Source of the DNA: Streptomyces sp. CB00316
Lineage (GTDB): Bacteria > Actinomycetota > Actinomycetes > Streptomycetales > Streptomycetaceae
Length of the DNA: 64,000 bases
Direction: 5' to 3'
Assembly: GCF_001905595.1 (NCBI RefSeq)
Contig: NZ_LIXI01000006.1
Coordinates: 62,001-126,000 of the forward strand
Positions 26,405 through 34,669 of the stretch are shown here, in pieces; position 1 is the first letter of the stretch; every line of letters begins with the position of its first letter. The notes below the pieces were generated by a model. It was not told where the DNA came from, did no database searches, and worked only from the letters and a program-made list of their open reading frames with translations. The position numbers were made by a program, and so were the translations under genes.

Positions 26405-26985
26405 GCGCCCTGCCCTTCCGTGGAGCCGTCGAGGGGGCGCGCGGTGAAGTGGCCGCCCTCGCCCGCCTCGGTGCACGGCGTGACGCACGGGCCCTTGGCC
26501 CACCACTCCGGCAGCATGGCGATGGCCTCGTCGCCCAGCGGGTTCACCCCGGGCCCGGCGGCCAGCGAGTGGCCGACCAGGACGTGCAGGCACTTCACCC
26601 GGTCCGGCATGCCCCCGGCGCTCGGGAAGCCCTCCAGGACCTCGATGGCGTCACGTCGGGTGATGTAGTCCTCGTGCGCGGCCCGGTAGGCGGCGGCCAG
26701 CTCCGGGTCGGTCTCCAGACGGGCCGTCATCTCCCTCATGACCCCGTTCGCCTCCAGCGTGCCGATCGCCGAGGCCGCCCGGGGGCAGGTCAGGTAGTAC
26801 GTCGTCGGGAACGGCGTGCCGTCCTCCAGACGGGGCTGGGTCTCCACCACGTCCGGGTTGCCGCACGGGCAGCGGTGCGCGATGGCGCGCAGGCCGCGCG
26901 GCGGGCGGCCGAGCTGCTGCTCGAACGCGGCGATGTCCGCGTCGGTGGGCTTGGTGGACTCGGTCTGCGGAGGGGGCGTTTCCAT
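26401..26985 (-). CDS. DUF501 domain protein
   Basis: Soluble protein of 194 residues with the conserved DUF501 blocks: QLGRPPRGLRAIAHRCPCGNP, FPTTYYLTCPRAASAIGTLE, and a C-terminal PDRVKCLHVLVGHSLAAGPG-type block. Four cysteines in CPCG, TCPR and KCLH contexts could bind metal. The biochemical function is not known. Genomic linkage to divIC and ppx is strong across actinobacteria, and the stop overlaps the ppx start. Confidence 0.92.
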   Translation of the reverse strand: METPPPQTESTKPTDADIAAFEQQLGRPPRGLRAIAHRCPCGNPDVVETQPRLEDGTPFPTTYYLTCPRAASAIGTLEANGVMREMTARLETDPELAAAYRAAHEDYITRRDAIEVLEGFPSAGGMPDRVKCLHVLVGHSLAAGPGVNPLGDEAIAMLPEWWAKGPCVTPCTEAGEGGHFTARPLDGSTEGQGA

Positions 26986-27044
26986 GCCTGCCTAGGTTCT
27001 GCTCGGAAGCTCGTCGGGGGAACGGTCGTGTGGGAGGAGGGACG

Positions 27045-27515
27045 TCAGTCGCGGTCGGCGCTGTCCACGCCGTCCCAGACGTTCGAGTGCCAGGGGCGGT
27101 GGTTCGCGCCGGGGTCTGCGCGGCGGTCCTCCACCGCGTCGGGGTCGGCCACGATGTAGCCGGTCTCGCCGGGGAGGACGTAATGGAGGTGCTGGCGGGC
27201 CAGACGCATGATGTACGCGTCGTCCTGGAGCCGCGCCTTCTCGTCCCGCAGCTCCTCGGTGCGCGCCTTCGCCTCCTGCGAGAGCCGCTCCTGCTCGGCG
27301 ATCTCGTCGCGCTGGGAGACGTACTGACGCATCGGGTAGGCGAGCGCGACCACCAGGGAGCAGACCACCAGCGCCAGGAACGCGGCCCGGCCGGTGAGCC
27401 GGGAGCGGCGGGCCTGGCGGCGGTTCTGGGAGCGGTACACGCGGGCCGCGGTCTGCTCGCCGAGCAGTCGCAGCCTGGTCGCGGTGGAGAACCGGTCGCG
27501 GTCCTTCCCGGCCAT
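27045..27515 (-). CDS. divIC: Septum formation initiator family protein (DivIC/FtsB-like)
   Basis: Bitopic cell-division protein of 156 residues: a basic cytoplasmic N-terminus, one membrane helix (about 45-64, AAFLALVVCSLVVALAYPM), then a coiled coil (QRDEIAEQERLSQEAKARTE) and the DivIC tail (ARQHLHYVLPGETGYIV). It should bridge FtsL and FtsQ in the divisome. The ATG at 27515 has GGGGAGG eight bases upstream; an ATG at 27539 would add eight residues. It sits between eno and the DUF501 gene. Confidence 0.92.
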   Translation of the reverse strand: MAGKDRDRFSTATRLRLLGEQTAARVYRSQNRRQARRSRLTGRAAFLALVVCSLVVALAYPMRQYVSQRDEIAEQERLSQEAKARTEELRDEKARLQDDAYIMRLARQHLHYVLPGETGYIVADPDAVEDRRADPGANHRPWHSNVWDGVDSADRD

Positions 27516-27625
27516 GTCTCCCGCCTCCCCGTTACGCACGTCCGTCCCCGCACACGGTACGGGACCGGGTGCGGGGACGGGCGGAGGCTACCGTCTCAGG
27601 GCCGCGGGTCAGCCCTGAGAAGGGA

Positions 27626-28906
27626 TCAGCCCTTGAAGCGCGGGAAGGCGGAGCGGCCCGCGTACACCGCGGCGTCGTCGAGGATCTCCTCGATGCGCAG
27701 CAGCTGGTTGTACTTGGCGACGCGGTCCGAGCGGGCCGGGGCGCCGGTCTTGATCTGGCCGCAGTTCACGGCGACGGCGAGGTCGGCGATGGTGACGTCC
27801 TCGGTCTCACCGGAGCGGTGCGACATCATGCACTTGAAGCCGTTGCGCTGGGCCAGCTCGACGGCGTCCAGGGTCTCGGTCAGCGAACCGATCTGGTTGA
27901 CCTTGACGAGCAGGGCGTTGGCGGAGCCCTCCTCGATGCCGCGGGCCAGGCGCTCCGGGTTGGTGACGAAGAGGTCGTCGCCGACGATCTGGACCTTGGC
28001 GCCCAGGCGGTCGGTGATGACCTTCCAGCCGGCCCAGTCGTCCTCGTACAGCGGGTCCTCGATGGAGACCAGCGGGTACGCGGAGACGAGCTCCTCGTAG
28101 TACTCGGTCATCTCGGCGGCCGAGCGGGACTTGCCCTCGAACTCGTAGACGCCGTCCTTGTAGAACTCGGACGCGGCGACGTCGAGCGCGAGTGCGACGT
28201 CGCGGCCCGGGACGTAGCCGGCCTCCTTGATGGCCTCGACGATGAGGTCCAGGGCGGCGCGGTTGGACTCCAGGTTCGGGGCGAAGCCGCCCTCGTCGCC
28301 GAGTCCGGTGGACAGGCCCTTGGTCTTGAGGACCTTCTTCAGCGTGTGGTAGATCTCCGCGCCCCAGCGCAGGGCCTCGGAGAAGGACTCCGCGCCGATC
28401 GGGGCGATCATGAACTCCTGGATGTCCACGTTGGAGTCGGCGTGCGAGCCGCCGTTCAGGATGTTCATCATCGGAACGGGCAGCAGGTGCGCGTTCGGGC
28501 CGCCGAGGTAGCGGAAGAGCGGCAGGTCGGACGCCTCGGAGGCGGCGTGCGCGACGGCGAGCGAGACACCGAGGATGGCGTTCGCGCCGAGCGAGGCCTT
28601 GTTCTCGGTGGCGTCCAGGTCGAACATCGCCTGGTCGATGAGGCGCTGCTCGGTGGCGTCGTACCCGACGAGCTCCGGGCCGATCTGCTCGATGACGGCG
28701 AGGACGGCCTTCTCCACGCCCTTGCCCATGTAGCGGTTGGGGTCACCGTCGCGAAGCTCGATGGCCTCGAACGCACCGGTGGAGGCGCCGGACGGAACGG
28801 CAGCACGGCCCGTGCTGCCGTCGTCGAGGCCAACCTCGACCTCGACCGTGGGGTTGCCCCGGGAGTCGAGGATTTCCCTGGCTACGACGACGTCGATGGA
28901 CGGCAC
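27626..28906 (-). CDS. eno: Enolase
   Basis: Glycolytic enzyme of 426 residues converting 2-phosphoglycerate to phosphoenolpyruvate, of normal length. VAREILDSRGNPTVEVEV, PSGASTGAFEA, GGSHADSNVDIQEFMI, GDEGGFAPNL, the metal ligands in LDVAASEF, SIEDPL and GDDLFVTN, and the catalytic SHRSGETED are all present. The GTG start at 28906 follows AAGGAG at a seven-base distance. Confidence 0.98.
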   Translation of the reverse strand: MPSIDVVVAREILDSRGNPTVEVEVGLDDGSTGRAAVPSGASTGAFEAIELRDGDPNRYMGKGVEKAVLAVIEQIGPELVGYDATEQRLIDQAMFDLDATENKASLGANAILGVSLAVAHAASEASDLPLFRYLGGPNAHLLPVPMMNILNGGSHADSNVDIQEFMIAPIGAESFSEALRWGAEIYHTLKKVLKTKGLSTGLGDEGGFAPNLESNRAALDLIVEAIKEAGYVPGRDVALALDVAASEFYKDGVYEFEGKSRSAAEMTEYYEELVSAYPLVSIEDPLYEDDWAGWKVITDRLGAKVQIVGDDLFVTNPERLARGIEEGSANALLVKVNQIGSLTETLDAVELAQRNGFKCMMSHRSGETEDVTIADLAVAVNCGQIKTGAPARSDRVAKYNQLLRIEEILDDAAVYAGRSAFPRFKG

Positions 28907-29249
28907 GAGGCATCTCCTTCTGGGATATGACACTGGTTGTGCAGGGTCACTGTGGCCTTGCGACACGAGCCTAACCGGCCCGGCCGCGTCAGTCGGCCGA
29001 CCGCCCGTCTCCTGGGACGAAAAAGGACCCAAGGGCCAGCATCACGGGACAAATCTCTAGAAATCTACTGAGCAGTAACAAGCAGCGGCGGCGTGCTGCC
29101 GACAAGAAGTGAACGGATCCCCTCGCCCGCCCGCGCCCCTCCCACGGAAAAACCCCGGCCCGGCGCGCACGGGGGGAGCGCGCCGGGCCGGGGAGCCGTG
29201 CGGGGGAGGGTGCCGCCGGCCCCCTCCCCCCGGGGAGGAGAGACGGCTG
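28907..29249. other. Intergenic region: eno leader and rpfA terminator
   Basis: About 340 bp without a gene. The eno promoter should lie here; the AT-richer patch near 29050-29085 is the likeliest position, but no clear -10/-35 pair could be assigned. The rpfA terminator lies at 29153-29193. Confidence 0.5.
29153..29193 (-). terminator. Rho-independent terminator of rpfA
   Basis: Perfect 16-bp arms CCCCGGCCCGGCGCGC and GCGCGCCGGGCCGGGG with a nine-base loop, followed on the minus strand by TTTTT. It lies 57 bp past the rpfA stop. Stem plus T-run makes it the most canonical terminator in the window. Confidence 0.88.
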
Positions 29250-29966
29250 TTACTTCAGGTGGAGCTGCTGACCCGGGAAGATCAGGTCCGCGTCCTTGAC
29301 GATGTCGTCGTTGAGCTTGAAGAGCTTGCTCCAGCCGCCCTCGACGCCTTCCTTCTGAGCGATCTTGCTCAGCGTGTCGCCGGACTTCACCTTGTACTCG
29401 CCGTCGCCCTTCTGGACCTTCTCACCGGTCGGGGTGGTGACGGTCTCCTTGGAGCTCTCGGCCTTGGGTGCGGCCGGGGCGGTGCGCTGCTCGCTGCGCG
29501 TGGTGGGCTGCTCGGCCTTGCGCTCCGGCTGCGCCTTCTCGGGCTTGCTCGCGGACTGGCCGGAGCCGGTGTTCACGCCCGGGTCCACACCGTCGTTGGT
29601 GAGGCCGCCGGCGCCGGCGCAGGCCCAGGCGCCCGGACCCTGCATGTCGAGGAGCTTCTCGGCGGTGGCGATCTGCTGGTCCTTGGAGGCCAGGTCGGCG
29701 CGGGAGGCGTACTGCGTACCGCCGGCGGCGGCCCAGCTCGACTGCGAGAACTGCAGCCCGCCGTAGTAGCCGTTGCCGGTGTTGATGGACCAGTTGCCGC
29801 CGGACTCGCACTGGGCGACGGCGTCCCAGGTCTCGACGGAGGCGGCGGAAGCGTTGGTCGCGCCCATCAGCGGGACGGCGACGGCGGCACCGGTGATGCC
29901 CGCGAGGGTGGCGAAACGGACGGTCTTCGAGGGGCGGCGGTGCTTGCCCTTGCTGTTAAGCAGCAT
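29250..29966 (-). CDS. rpfA: Resuscitation-promoting factor with LysM domain
   Basis: Secreted peptidoglycan hydrolase of 238 residues. Signal peptide about 1-42, ending ...NASAA. The Rpf (lysozyme-like) domain spans about 43-118 with the catalytic glutamate E54 (AQCESGGNWS), followed by a Lys/Glu/Pro-rich linker and a C-terminal LysM domain (about 190-237, YKVKSGDTLSKIAQKEG) that binds cell wall. Rpf proteins promote spore germination and growth resumption. The long leader contains a c-di-AMP riboswitch. In S. coelicolor the syntenic gene next to eno is rpfA (from memory). Confidence 0.92.
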   Translation of the reverse strand: MLLNSKGKHRRPSKTVRFATLAGITGAAVAVPLMGATNASAASVETWDAVAQCESGGNWSINTGNGYYGGLQFSQSSWAAAGGTQYASRADLASKDQQIATAEKLLDMQGPGAWACAGAGGLTNDGVDPGVNTGSGQSASKPEKAQPERKAEQPTTRSEQRTAPAAPKAESSKETVTTPTGEKVQKGDGEYKVKSGDTLSKIAQKEGVEGGWSKLFKLNDDIVKDADLIFPGQQLHLK

Positions 29967-29984
29967 GGAACGGATCTCCTCACC

Positions 29985-30169
29985 GACGCCTACGAGGTGA
30001 GCTGTCGGGTTCGGGCTGATGAGTTGCCCGGTCGCGCGACCTTGCGCACGACTTCACCCCAAGCCGTTCCCGTACGTCCCGACTTCGAAGGGACTGCCCT
30101 TCGAAGGGGCTGTACGGACCCGGCGGCCTACCTGGGTCCCCCGCTCCTGCCTACGGCGCTTTACGCGTC
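29985..30169 (-). ncRNA. ydaO-type c-di-AMP riboswitch in the rpfA leader
   Basis: On the minus strand, 5' to 3': GACGC (30169-30165) pairing with GCGTC (29989-29985) to form P1; GCGGGGGACCC at 30144-30134; a variable GC-rich hairpin; GGGGTGAAGTC at 30060-30050; and CCCGACAGC then TCACCTCGTAGGCG at 30009-29987, all in the order of the ydaO/yuaA consensus. The 3' strand of P1 is only about 18 bp upstream of the rpfA start and just before the ribosome site. In other bacteria this class turns genes off when c-di-AMP binds; rpfA control of this kind is known in S. coelicolor. Confidence 0.88.
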
Positions 30170-30459
30170 TGTTCCCTTCGACCGACGGCAGGATTCGGCG
30201 TGACGGTCGACGGGGCCCGCGGTGCGAGCGGTTCCGACCGTAAACACAGGCAACCCCGACATTCAAAGATGGACATACTAGGCCAATCGGCGCTTACTTG
30301 CTCACCCTGACGGATCGTTTCCGCAGGTCGGAGGGGATCTACGCCGAGCGGGCGGACGCGACACGCCAGTTGCAGCAAAGAGACCCATGTCTCACTTACG
30401 CATAAGTGGACATAGGCCTCTGAACTACCCGCGATTTTGGGGTGTTTTCCCGAATTCGA
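30170..30459. other. Region upstream of the riboswitch, with a hairpin after rpfC
   Basis: About 290 bp expected to hold the rpfA promoter (a TAGTAT hexamer on the minus strand near 30277-30282 is a possible -10) and the 3' end of the rpfC transcript. An imperfect inverted repeat at 30387-30413 (ATGTCtCACTTA and TAAGTGGACAT around CGCA) lies 46 bp past the rpfC stop and could be its terminator or an operator. Confidence 0.45.
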
Positions 30460-31515
30460 TCAGTTGGCGGCGGGCGCCTCGGCGCTTGCCCCGGCGCTCG
30501 CCTCGACACCTTCCCCGGCGCCCTGACCCAGCCCCAGATCCAGGCTCTGGCCGGGCAGGATCAGGTCCGGGTCGGAGCCCAGGAGGTCCTTGTTGGCCTC
30601 GTACAGGCCGGTCCAGCCCTGGGGGAGTTCCTGGGCGTCGGCGATGGCCCAGAGGCTGTCCCCGGGCTGCACGGTGTAGCCGCCGGCGACCGCGCCGCCG
30701 TCCCGCGCGTCACCCTCACCCCGCGAGGCGTGACGGCCGGACTCCCGGGGGTCGTCCGCCCGGCCCACCGCACCGGTCTCGTCGGGGGCCGGAGCGCCGC
30801 GGTGCTTGCCGCCGGTGCTGTCGGTGCCCTGCGAGGCGTCGGGAGCGGAAGTGGAGGGCCGCGAGGCGTCAGGAGAGCCGGGGGTTTTGGTCTTTCCGCC
30901 GGCGGGGGGCGTGGAAGGCACCGAGGGGCCGGGCGTGTCGCCGCCGCCCTTCTTCGCACCCTTGCCGGTTCCGTCCGCCTTGCCGACCGAGTCCGTGGTG
31001 CCCGTGTTGCCGGTCGAGCCCGTGTTACCGGAACCTTCCGCTTCACCCTTTTCATCCGCTTCGTCCGCCGGGGCGGTCGTCGGGTCCTGGGTGGAGTCGG
31101 TGGAGGGCGCGGTACCGGGGTCGACACCGGGCAGGCTGCCGTCCACCGCGAGGCCCGAGATCACCGCGCAGCTCGGCCACGCCTGCGGGCCCTTGTCGTC
31201 CAGGACCTTCTCGGCGACGGAGATCTGCTGCGAGCGGCTGGCCAGGTCGGCCCGCTCCGCGAAGGCGTCGCCGCCGTACGCCGACCAGGTCTCCTGCGAG
31301 AACTGGAGCCCGCCGTAGTAGCCGTTGCCGAGGTCGGCACTCCACATGCCGCCGCTCTCGCACTCCGCGACCCGGTCCCAGGTGGTGGCGTCGGCTGCGT
31401 GTGCGCCCGCCGCACCGAGGAGCGGAATGGCGATGGCCGATCCGGTCACGCCTGCGGCGACGACGATGGCGGGTGCCTGACGAGGGCGGCGGTGTCTGCC
31501 GTTCGCGGAGCCCAT
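30460..31515 (-). CDS. rpfC: Resuscitation-promoting factor with long linker and LysM domain
   Basis: Secreted cell-wall hydrolase of 351 residues. Signal peptide about 1-41 (GAAGAHAA), Rpf domain about 42-115 with catalytic E53 (AECESGGMWS), a very long low-complexity linker rich in Ser, Thr, Gly, Asp and Pro (about 120-285), and a C-terminal LysM-like domain (YTVQPGDSLWAIADAQELP). The ATG is preceded by GGAAGG. It lies upstream of rpfA on the same strand but has its own promoter. The name follows synteny with S. coelicolor, from memory. Confidence 0.88.
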   Translation of the reverse strand: MGSANGRHRRPRQAPAIVVAAGVTGSAIAIPLLGAAGAHAADATTWDRVAECESGGMWSADLGNGYYGGLQFSQETWSAYGGDAFAERADLASRSQQISVAEKVLDDKGPQAWPSCAVISGLAVDGSLPGVDPGTAPSTDSTQDPTTAPADEADEKGEAEGSGNTGSTGNTGTTDSVGKADGTGKGAKKGGGDTPGPSVPSTPPAGGKTKTPGSPDASRPSTSAPDASQGTDSTGGKHRGAPAPDETGAVGRADDPRESGRHASRGEGDARDGGAVAGGYTVQPGDSLWAIADAQELPQGWTGLYEANKDLLGSDPDLILPGQSLDLGLGQGAGEGVEASAGASAEAPAAN

Positions 31516-31657
31516 GGGATATGCCTTCCGTGCGACTGACAAGCAGGAACTGAGGAGCATGAAGCGGTTGGGCACGTGGCGCCGTTGAGCGCACAGCGCT
31601 GTTGAGCATGTGACGGACGGGGCCAACGGTGAACAGCGGCCGCCACGTCGAACCGTG

Positions 31658-31687
31658 AACCTAGCGGGACTCGAACGCATGTCACAA
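31658..31687 (-). promoter_or_regulatory. Candidate promoter of rpfC
   Basis: On the minus strand a -35 TTGTGA (31687-31682) and -10 TAGGTT (31663-31658) are separated by 18 bp, a good match to the housekeeping Streptomyces promoter. The leader to the rpfC ATG would be about 135 nt. Confidence 0.55.
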
Positions 31688-31714
31688 GTCGATGCAGCGC
31701 AGATCACGTGAAAG

Positions 31715-31982
31715 TCACAGAGGTGACAGCGTGTCACTTGTTTCGAGGCGGCGTCCGGGCTCGAACTCCACCGGCAGGGTGCGCAGTCCGCGCATGATGA
31801 GCCCGCCACGCCGACGCAGATCGCCGGGTTCTTCAGCAAGTCGCAGGCCAGGAAGGCGTTTCAGCAGCGTCGCCACCGCGGCCTGGCCCTCCAGCCGGGC
31901 CAGCGGCGCTCCCAGGCAGTAGTGGATTCCGTGACCGTAGCCGAGGCGCTGGTTGTCACTCCGTGACAGGTCGAGCGTCAGC
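31715..31982 (-). pseudogene. Truncated cytochrome P450 (C-terminal remnant)
   Basis: An open frame encodes only the last 90 or so residues of a P450: DNQRLGYGHGIHYCLGAP (heme-cysteine loop), then GGLIMRGLRTLPVEFEP. It is closely similar to the C-terminus of the intact P450 at 32320-33567 but lies on the opposite strand. P450 homology stops at about 31982. The N-terminal 75% (oxygen-binding helix and EXXR) is missing, so it cannot be active. Confidence 0.85.
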
Positions 31983-32078
31983 GCCGAAGCCGTCGAGCTG
32001 GTCCAGGGTGGAGGCACGGGCATATTTCGCCACGATGATCGCGGCGGATTCGGGTAGGCAGGGGCGTGCCACGATGGG
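31956..32078 (-). CDS. 40-codon ORF with a good ribosome site, joined to the P450 remnant
   Basis: ATG 32078 follows CGGAGGG with a six-base gap and reads MPIVARPCLPESAIIVAKYA and 20 further residues before a TGA inside the P450 remnant, in a different frame. It looks like the start of a gene whose rest was replaced by P450 sequence. The original product was not recognised. It may be translated but is unlikely to be functional. Confidence 0.35.
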   Translation of the reverse strand, partial: PIVARPCLPESAAIIVAKYARASTLDQLDGFGADARPVTE

Positions 32079-32319
32079 CATGTTCAGCCCTCCGAGACCG
32101 TTCCGTCCCCGGGGTGGCTGCACACCGCCGGGAAGGTTCCGGCCTCGTTGCGCTCACTACAGCGCTCTCCACCGTCTGCCGTCCTCGCACCGCCATGCTG
32201 CGACAGCACTACGCTTTGCTGTCCTCGTGATTGCCCTGGAGCGTCACAAGCCTCCGGGTCGAGATCTCAACGCCATGCCAATGGGCTCTCGCCGCACAAG
32301 CGCCCGATACCGTCGCCGG

Positions 32320-33567
32320 ATGAACGACACCCCGACTCCGGAACTCTTCTCCTGGGAGTTCGCGACCGATCCGTATCCCGCGTACGCCTGGCTGCGGGAG
32401 CACGCACCCGTGCATCGGACAGAGTTGCCGTCCGGAGTGGAAGCGTGGCTCGTGACACGTTACGCCGACGCGCGGCAGGCGCTGGCCGACGCACGGCTCT
32501 CCAAGAACCCCGAGCATCACGCTGATGACGCCCAGGGCCGCGCCAAGACCGGAATCCCGGGGGAGCGCGGCGCGGGCCTCATGACGCACCTGCTCAACAT
32601 CGACCCGCCGGACCACACCAGGCTGCGACGACTCGTATCCAAGGCGTTCACCCCGCGCCGGGCCGCGCTCTTCGCGCCACGGGTCCAAGAGCTGACGAAC
32701 AGCCTCATCGACGGTTTCGCGGAGAAGGGGGAAGCCGACCTCATCCATGAATTCGCTTTCCCGCTCCCCATCTACGCCATCTGCGACCTGCTCGGCGTAC
32801 CCCGCGAGGACCAAGACGACTTCCGTGACTGGGCCGGGATGATGATCCGGCACGGCGGAGGCCCCCGCGGCGGCGTCGCCCGCTCCGTGAGAAAGATTCG
32901 TGCTTACCTCTCCGAGCTGATTCACAAGAAGCGCGCCGACCCCGGCGACGACCTGATTTCGGATCTGATCCGGGCGAGCGACCATGGCGAGCACCTCACC
33001 GAGAACGAGGCCGCCGCAATGGCGTTCGTGATCCTGTTCGCGGGTTTCGAAACGACCATCAACTTGATCGGCAACAGCGCCCATGCGTTCTTCCGGAACC
33101 CTGCTCAGCGATCCGTTTTCCAGGGTGCGGTAGAGCAAGGCAACGGCCCCCTCATCGATAGTGCCGTGGAGGAACTGCTGCGTTTCGACGGCCCGGTGGA
33201 GCTGGCAACCTGGCGGTACGCCACCGAGAGGCTCGAAATCGGAGGGCAGCCGATTCGAAGAGGTGACCCGGTCCTCGTGGTGCTCGCGGCGGCGGACCGC
33301 GACCCCGAGAGGTTCAAGAACCCCGACACTCTCGATCTCGCCCGCCGGGACAACCAGCACCTGGGGTATGGGCACGGCATCCACTACTGCCTCGGTGCAC
33401 CCCTCGCGCGGCTGGAGGGGCGCACTGCTCTGGAGACGTTGTTCCGCCGTCTGCCGGACCTGCGGCTCGCGGTAGATCCGGCCGATCTGCGGTGGCGTGG
33501 CGGCCTGATCATGCGAGGCCTGCGCACCCTTCCGGTGGAGTTCACACCGGAAGCACCGGCTAGTTGA
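32320..33567 (+). CDS. Cytochrome P450 (CYP107-like)
   Basis: Class I bacterial P450 of 415 residues. The I-helix oxygen-binding motif is in LFAGFETTINLIG, the K-helix EXXR in EELLRFDGP, and heme ligand C357 in GHGIHYCLGAPLARLEG. The FSWEFATDPYPAYAWLRE N-terminus is typical of the CYP107 family. In S. coelicolor the P450 beside rpfC is CYP107U1, reported to affect sporulation (from memory), so orthology is plausible. No ferredoxin or reductase gene is adjacent. The ATG at 32320 has only a weak upstream purine stretch. Confidence 0.93.
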   Translation: MNDTPTPELFSWEFATDPYPAYAWLREHAPVHRTELPSGVEAWLVTRYADARQALADARLSKNPEHHADDAQGRAKTGIPGERGAGLMTHLLNIDPPDHTRLRRLVSKAFTPRRAALFAPRVQELTNSLIDGFAEKGEADLIHEFAFPLPIYAICDLLGVPREDQDDFRDWAGMMIRHGGGPRGGVARSVRKIRAYLSELIHKKRADPGDDLISDLIRASDHGEHLTENEAAAMAFVILFAGFETTINLIGNSAHAFFRNPAQRSVFQGAVEQGNGPLIDSAVEELLRFDGPVELATWRYATERLEIGGQPIRRGDPVLVVLAAADRDPERFKNPDTLDLARRDNQHLGYGHGIHYCLGAPLARLEGRTALETLFRRLPDLRLAVDPADLRWRGGLIMRGLRTLPVEFTPEAPAS

Positions 33568-33621
33568 CCATGGTGCCGGTCCCGTGCCGCAGAGGCTTCG
33601 AGGCGGAGAGCACCCACACAC

Positions 33622-34605
33622 CTACCGGGCCCCCGGCCCCCCGCCCTCCGCCGCCACGATCGCGTCCCTGTACGCCCGGGCCGCCGCGCGCAGGGCGGCC
33701 TCCGGGTCCGTGCCGTTCGCCTCGGCGCGTACGGCGAGGGCGAGGAGCTCGTAGCCGATGGTGTCGCCGGTGGGGAGGGGGACGTCGAGGCCGGCCGTAC
33801 GGACGCGGCTGCCGAGCTTCGCGGCGAGGGCCAGACCGGGCTGGCCGAGGGGGATGCCCTCGGTGACCGAGGTGCGCTGCTTCTCGATCGCCTTCGTGCG
33901 CAGCCAGTGCGCGTGGACGTCCTCCGGGGTCTCGGCGCTCTCGTCGCCGAAGACGTGCGGGTGGCGGTGGATCAGCTTCTCGACGAGGCCGCCCGCCACG
34001 TCGTCGATGGCGAACGGCTCCTCGGGATCCTCCTCCGCGATGCGCGCGTGGAAGACGACCTGGAGCAGGACGTCGCCGAGCTCCTCGCGCAGCTCGTCCC
34101 GGTCGCCGTCCTCGATCGCCTCGACCAGTTCGTACGCCTCCTCGATGGCGTACTTCGCGAGGCCCTTGTGCGTCTTCCGCGAGGTCCAGGGGCACTCCCG
34201 GCGGATCCGGTCCATGACCTGGACCAGGTCCAGGAGGCGGGCGCCGGGCAGGTCGTACGAGCCGGGGAGCAGCTCCAGGTCCGGCATGGCCACCCGGCCC
34301 GAGCCGCCGAGCCGGGCCAGGCCGTCGGTCAGCCGGCTGTCGCCCTCGCCGCCCACCAGGACGACGACGCTCCGGCCGCCCGCGCAGGCGGCGACCAGCT
34401 CGTCGGCGGAGGGCGCCGCGTGCTCGACGCGGACGCCCGCCTCGCGGAGGTAGGGCAGCTGCGGGTGGTCCGGGTCGGAGTTGAGGACCTGGTCGGCGGC
34501 GTGCAGCGTCTGCCAGGCCGGCCAGGACAGCAGACCGGGCGCGACCCGGTGGCTGGCGGTGAGCAGGACGATACGGCCGGGGTCGCCGGGGGCTTCAGCG
34601 TTCAC
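33622..34605 (-). CDS. mazG: MazG-family nucleoside triphosphate pyrophosphohydrolase
   Basis: Protein of 327 residues. The N-terminal 125 residues resemble the divergent tetrapyrrole-methylase-like region found in actinobacterial MazG. The MazG domain follows (about 130-240) with the metal-binding EExxE (E155, E156, E159) and ExxD (E175, D178). It hydrolyses (d)NTPs to NMP and pyrophosphate, cleaning oxidised or excess nucleotides. The start is a GTG. The P450 gene is convergent with it; the SurA-like lipoprotein gene lies 64 bp upstream on the same strand. mazG near eno and mfd is a conserved actinobacterial arrangement. Confidence 0.92.
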   Translation of the reverse strand: MNAEAPGDPGRIVLLTASHRVAPGLLSWPAWQTLHAADQVLNSDPDHPQLPYLREAGVRVEHAAPSADELVAACAGGRSVVVLVGGEGDSRLTDGLARLGGSGRVAMPDLELLPGSYDLPGARLLDLVQVMDRIRRECPWTSRKTHKGLAKYAIEEAYELVEAIEDGDRDELREELGDVLLQVVFHARIAEEDPEEPFAIDDVAGGLVEKLIHRHPHVFGDESAETPEDVHAHWLRTKAIEKQRTSVTEGIPLGQPGLALAAKLGSRVRTAGLDVPLPTGDTIGYELLALAVRAEANGTDPEAALRAAARAYRDAIVAAEGGGPGAR

Positions 34606-34669
34606 CCCGCGAACCTACCCGGCACGCCGCCGGGTCAGGCGCCCGGCGGGTGCCCGAACGGCGACCGGC

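Noticed and set aside
27515..27539. ATG 27539 as the divIC start
   Set aside because: ATG 27515 has GGGGAGG at the right distance; the extra eight residues add nothing recognisable.
31715..32319. P450 remnant as evidence of a recent transposon
   Set aside because: No terminal repeats, target duplication or transposase remains were seen; inverted duplication is simpler.
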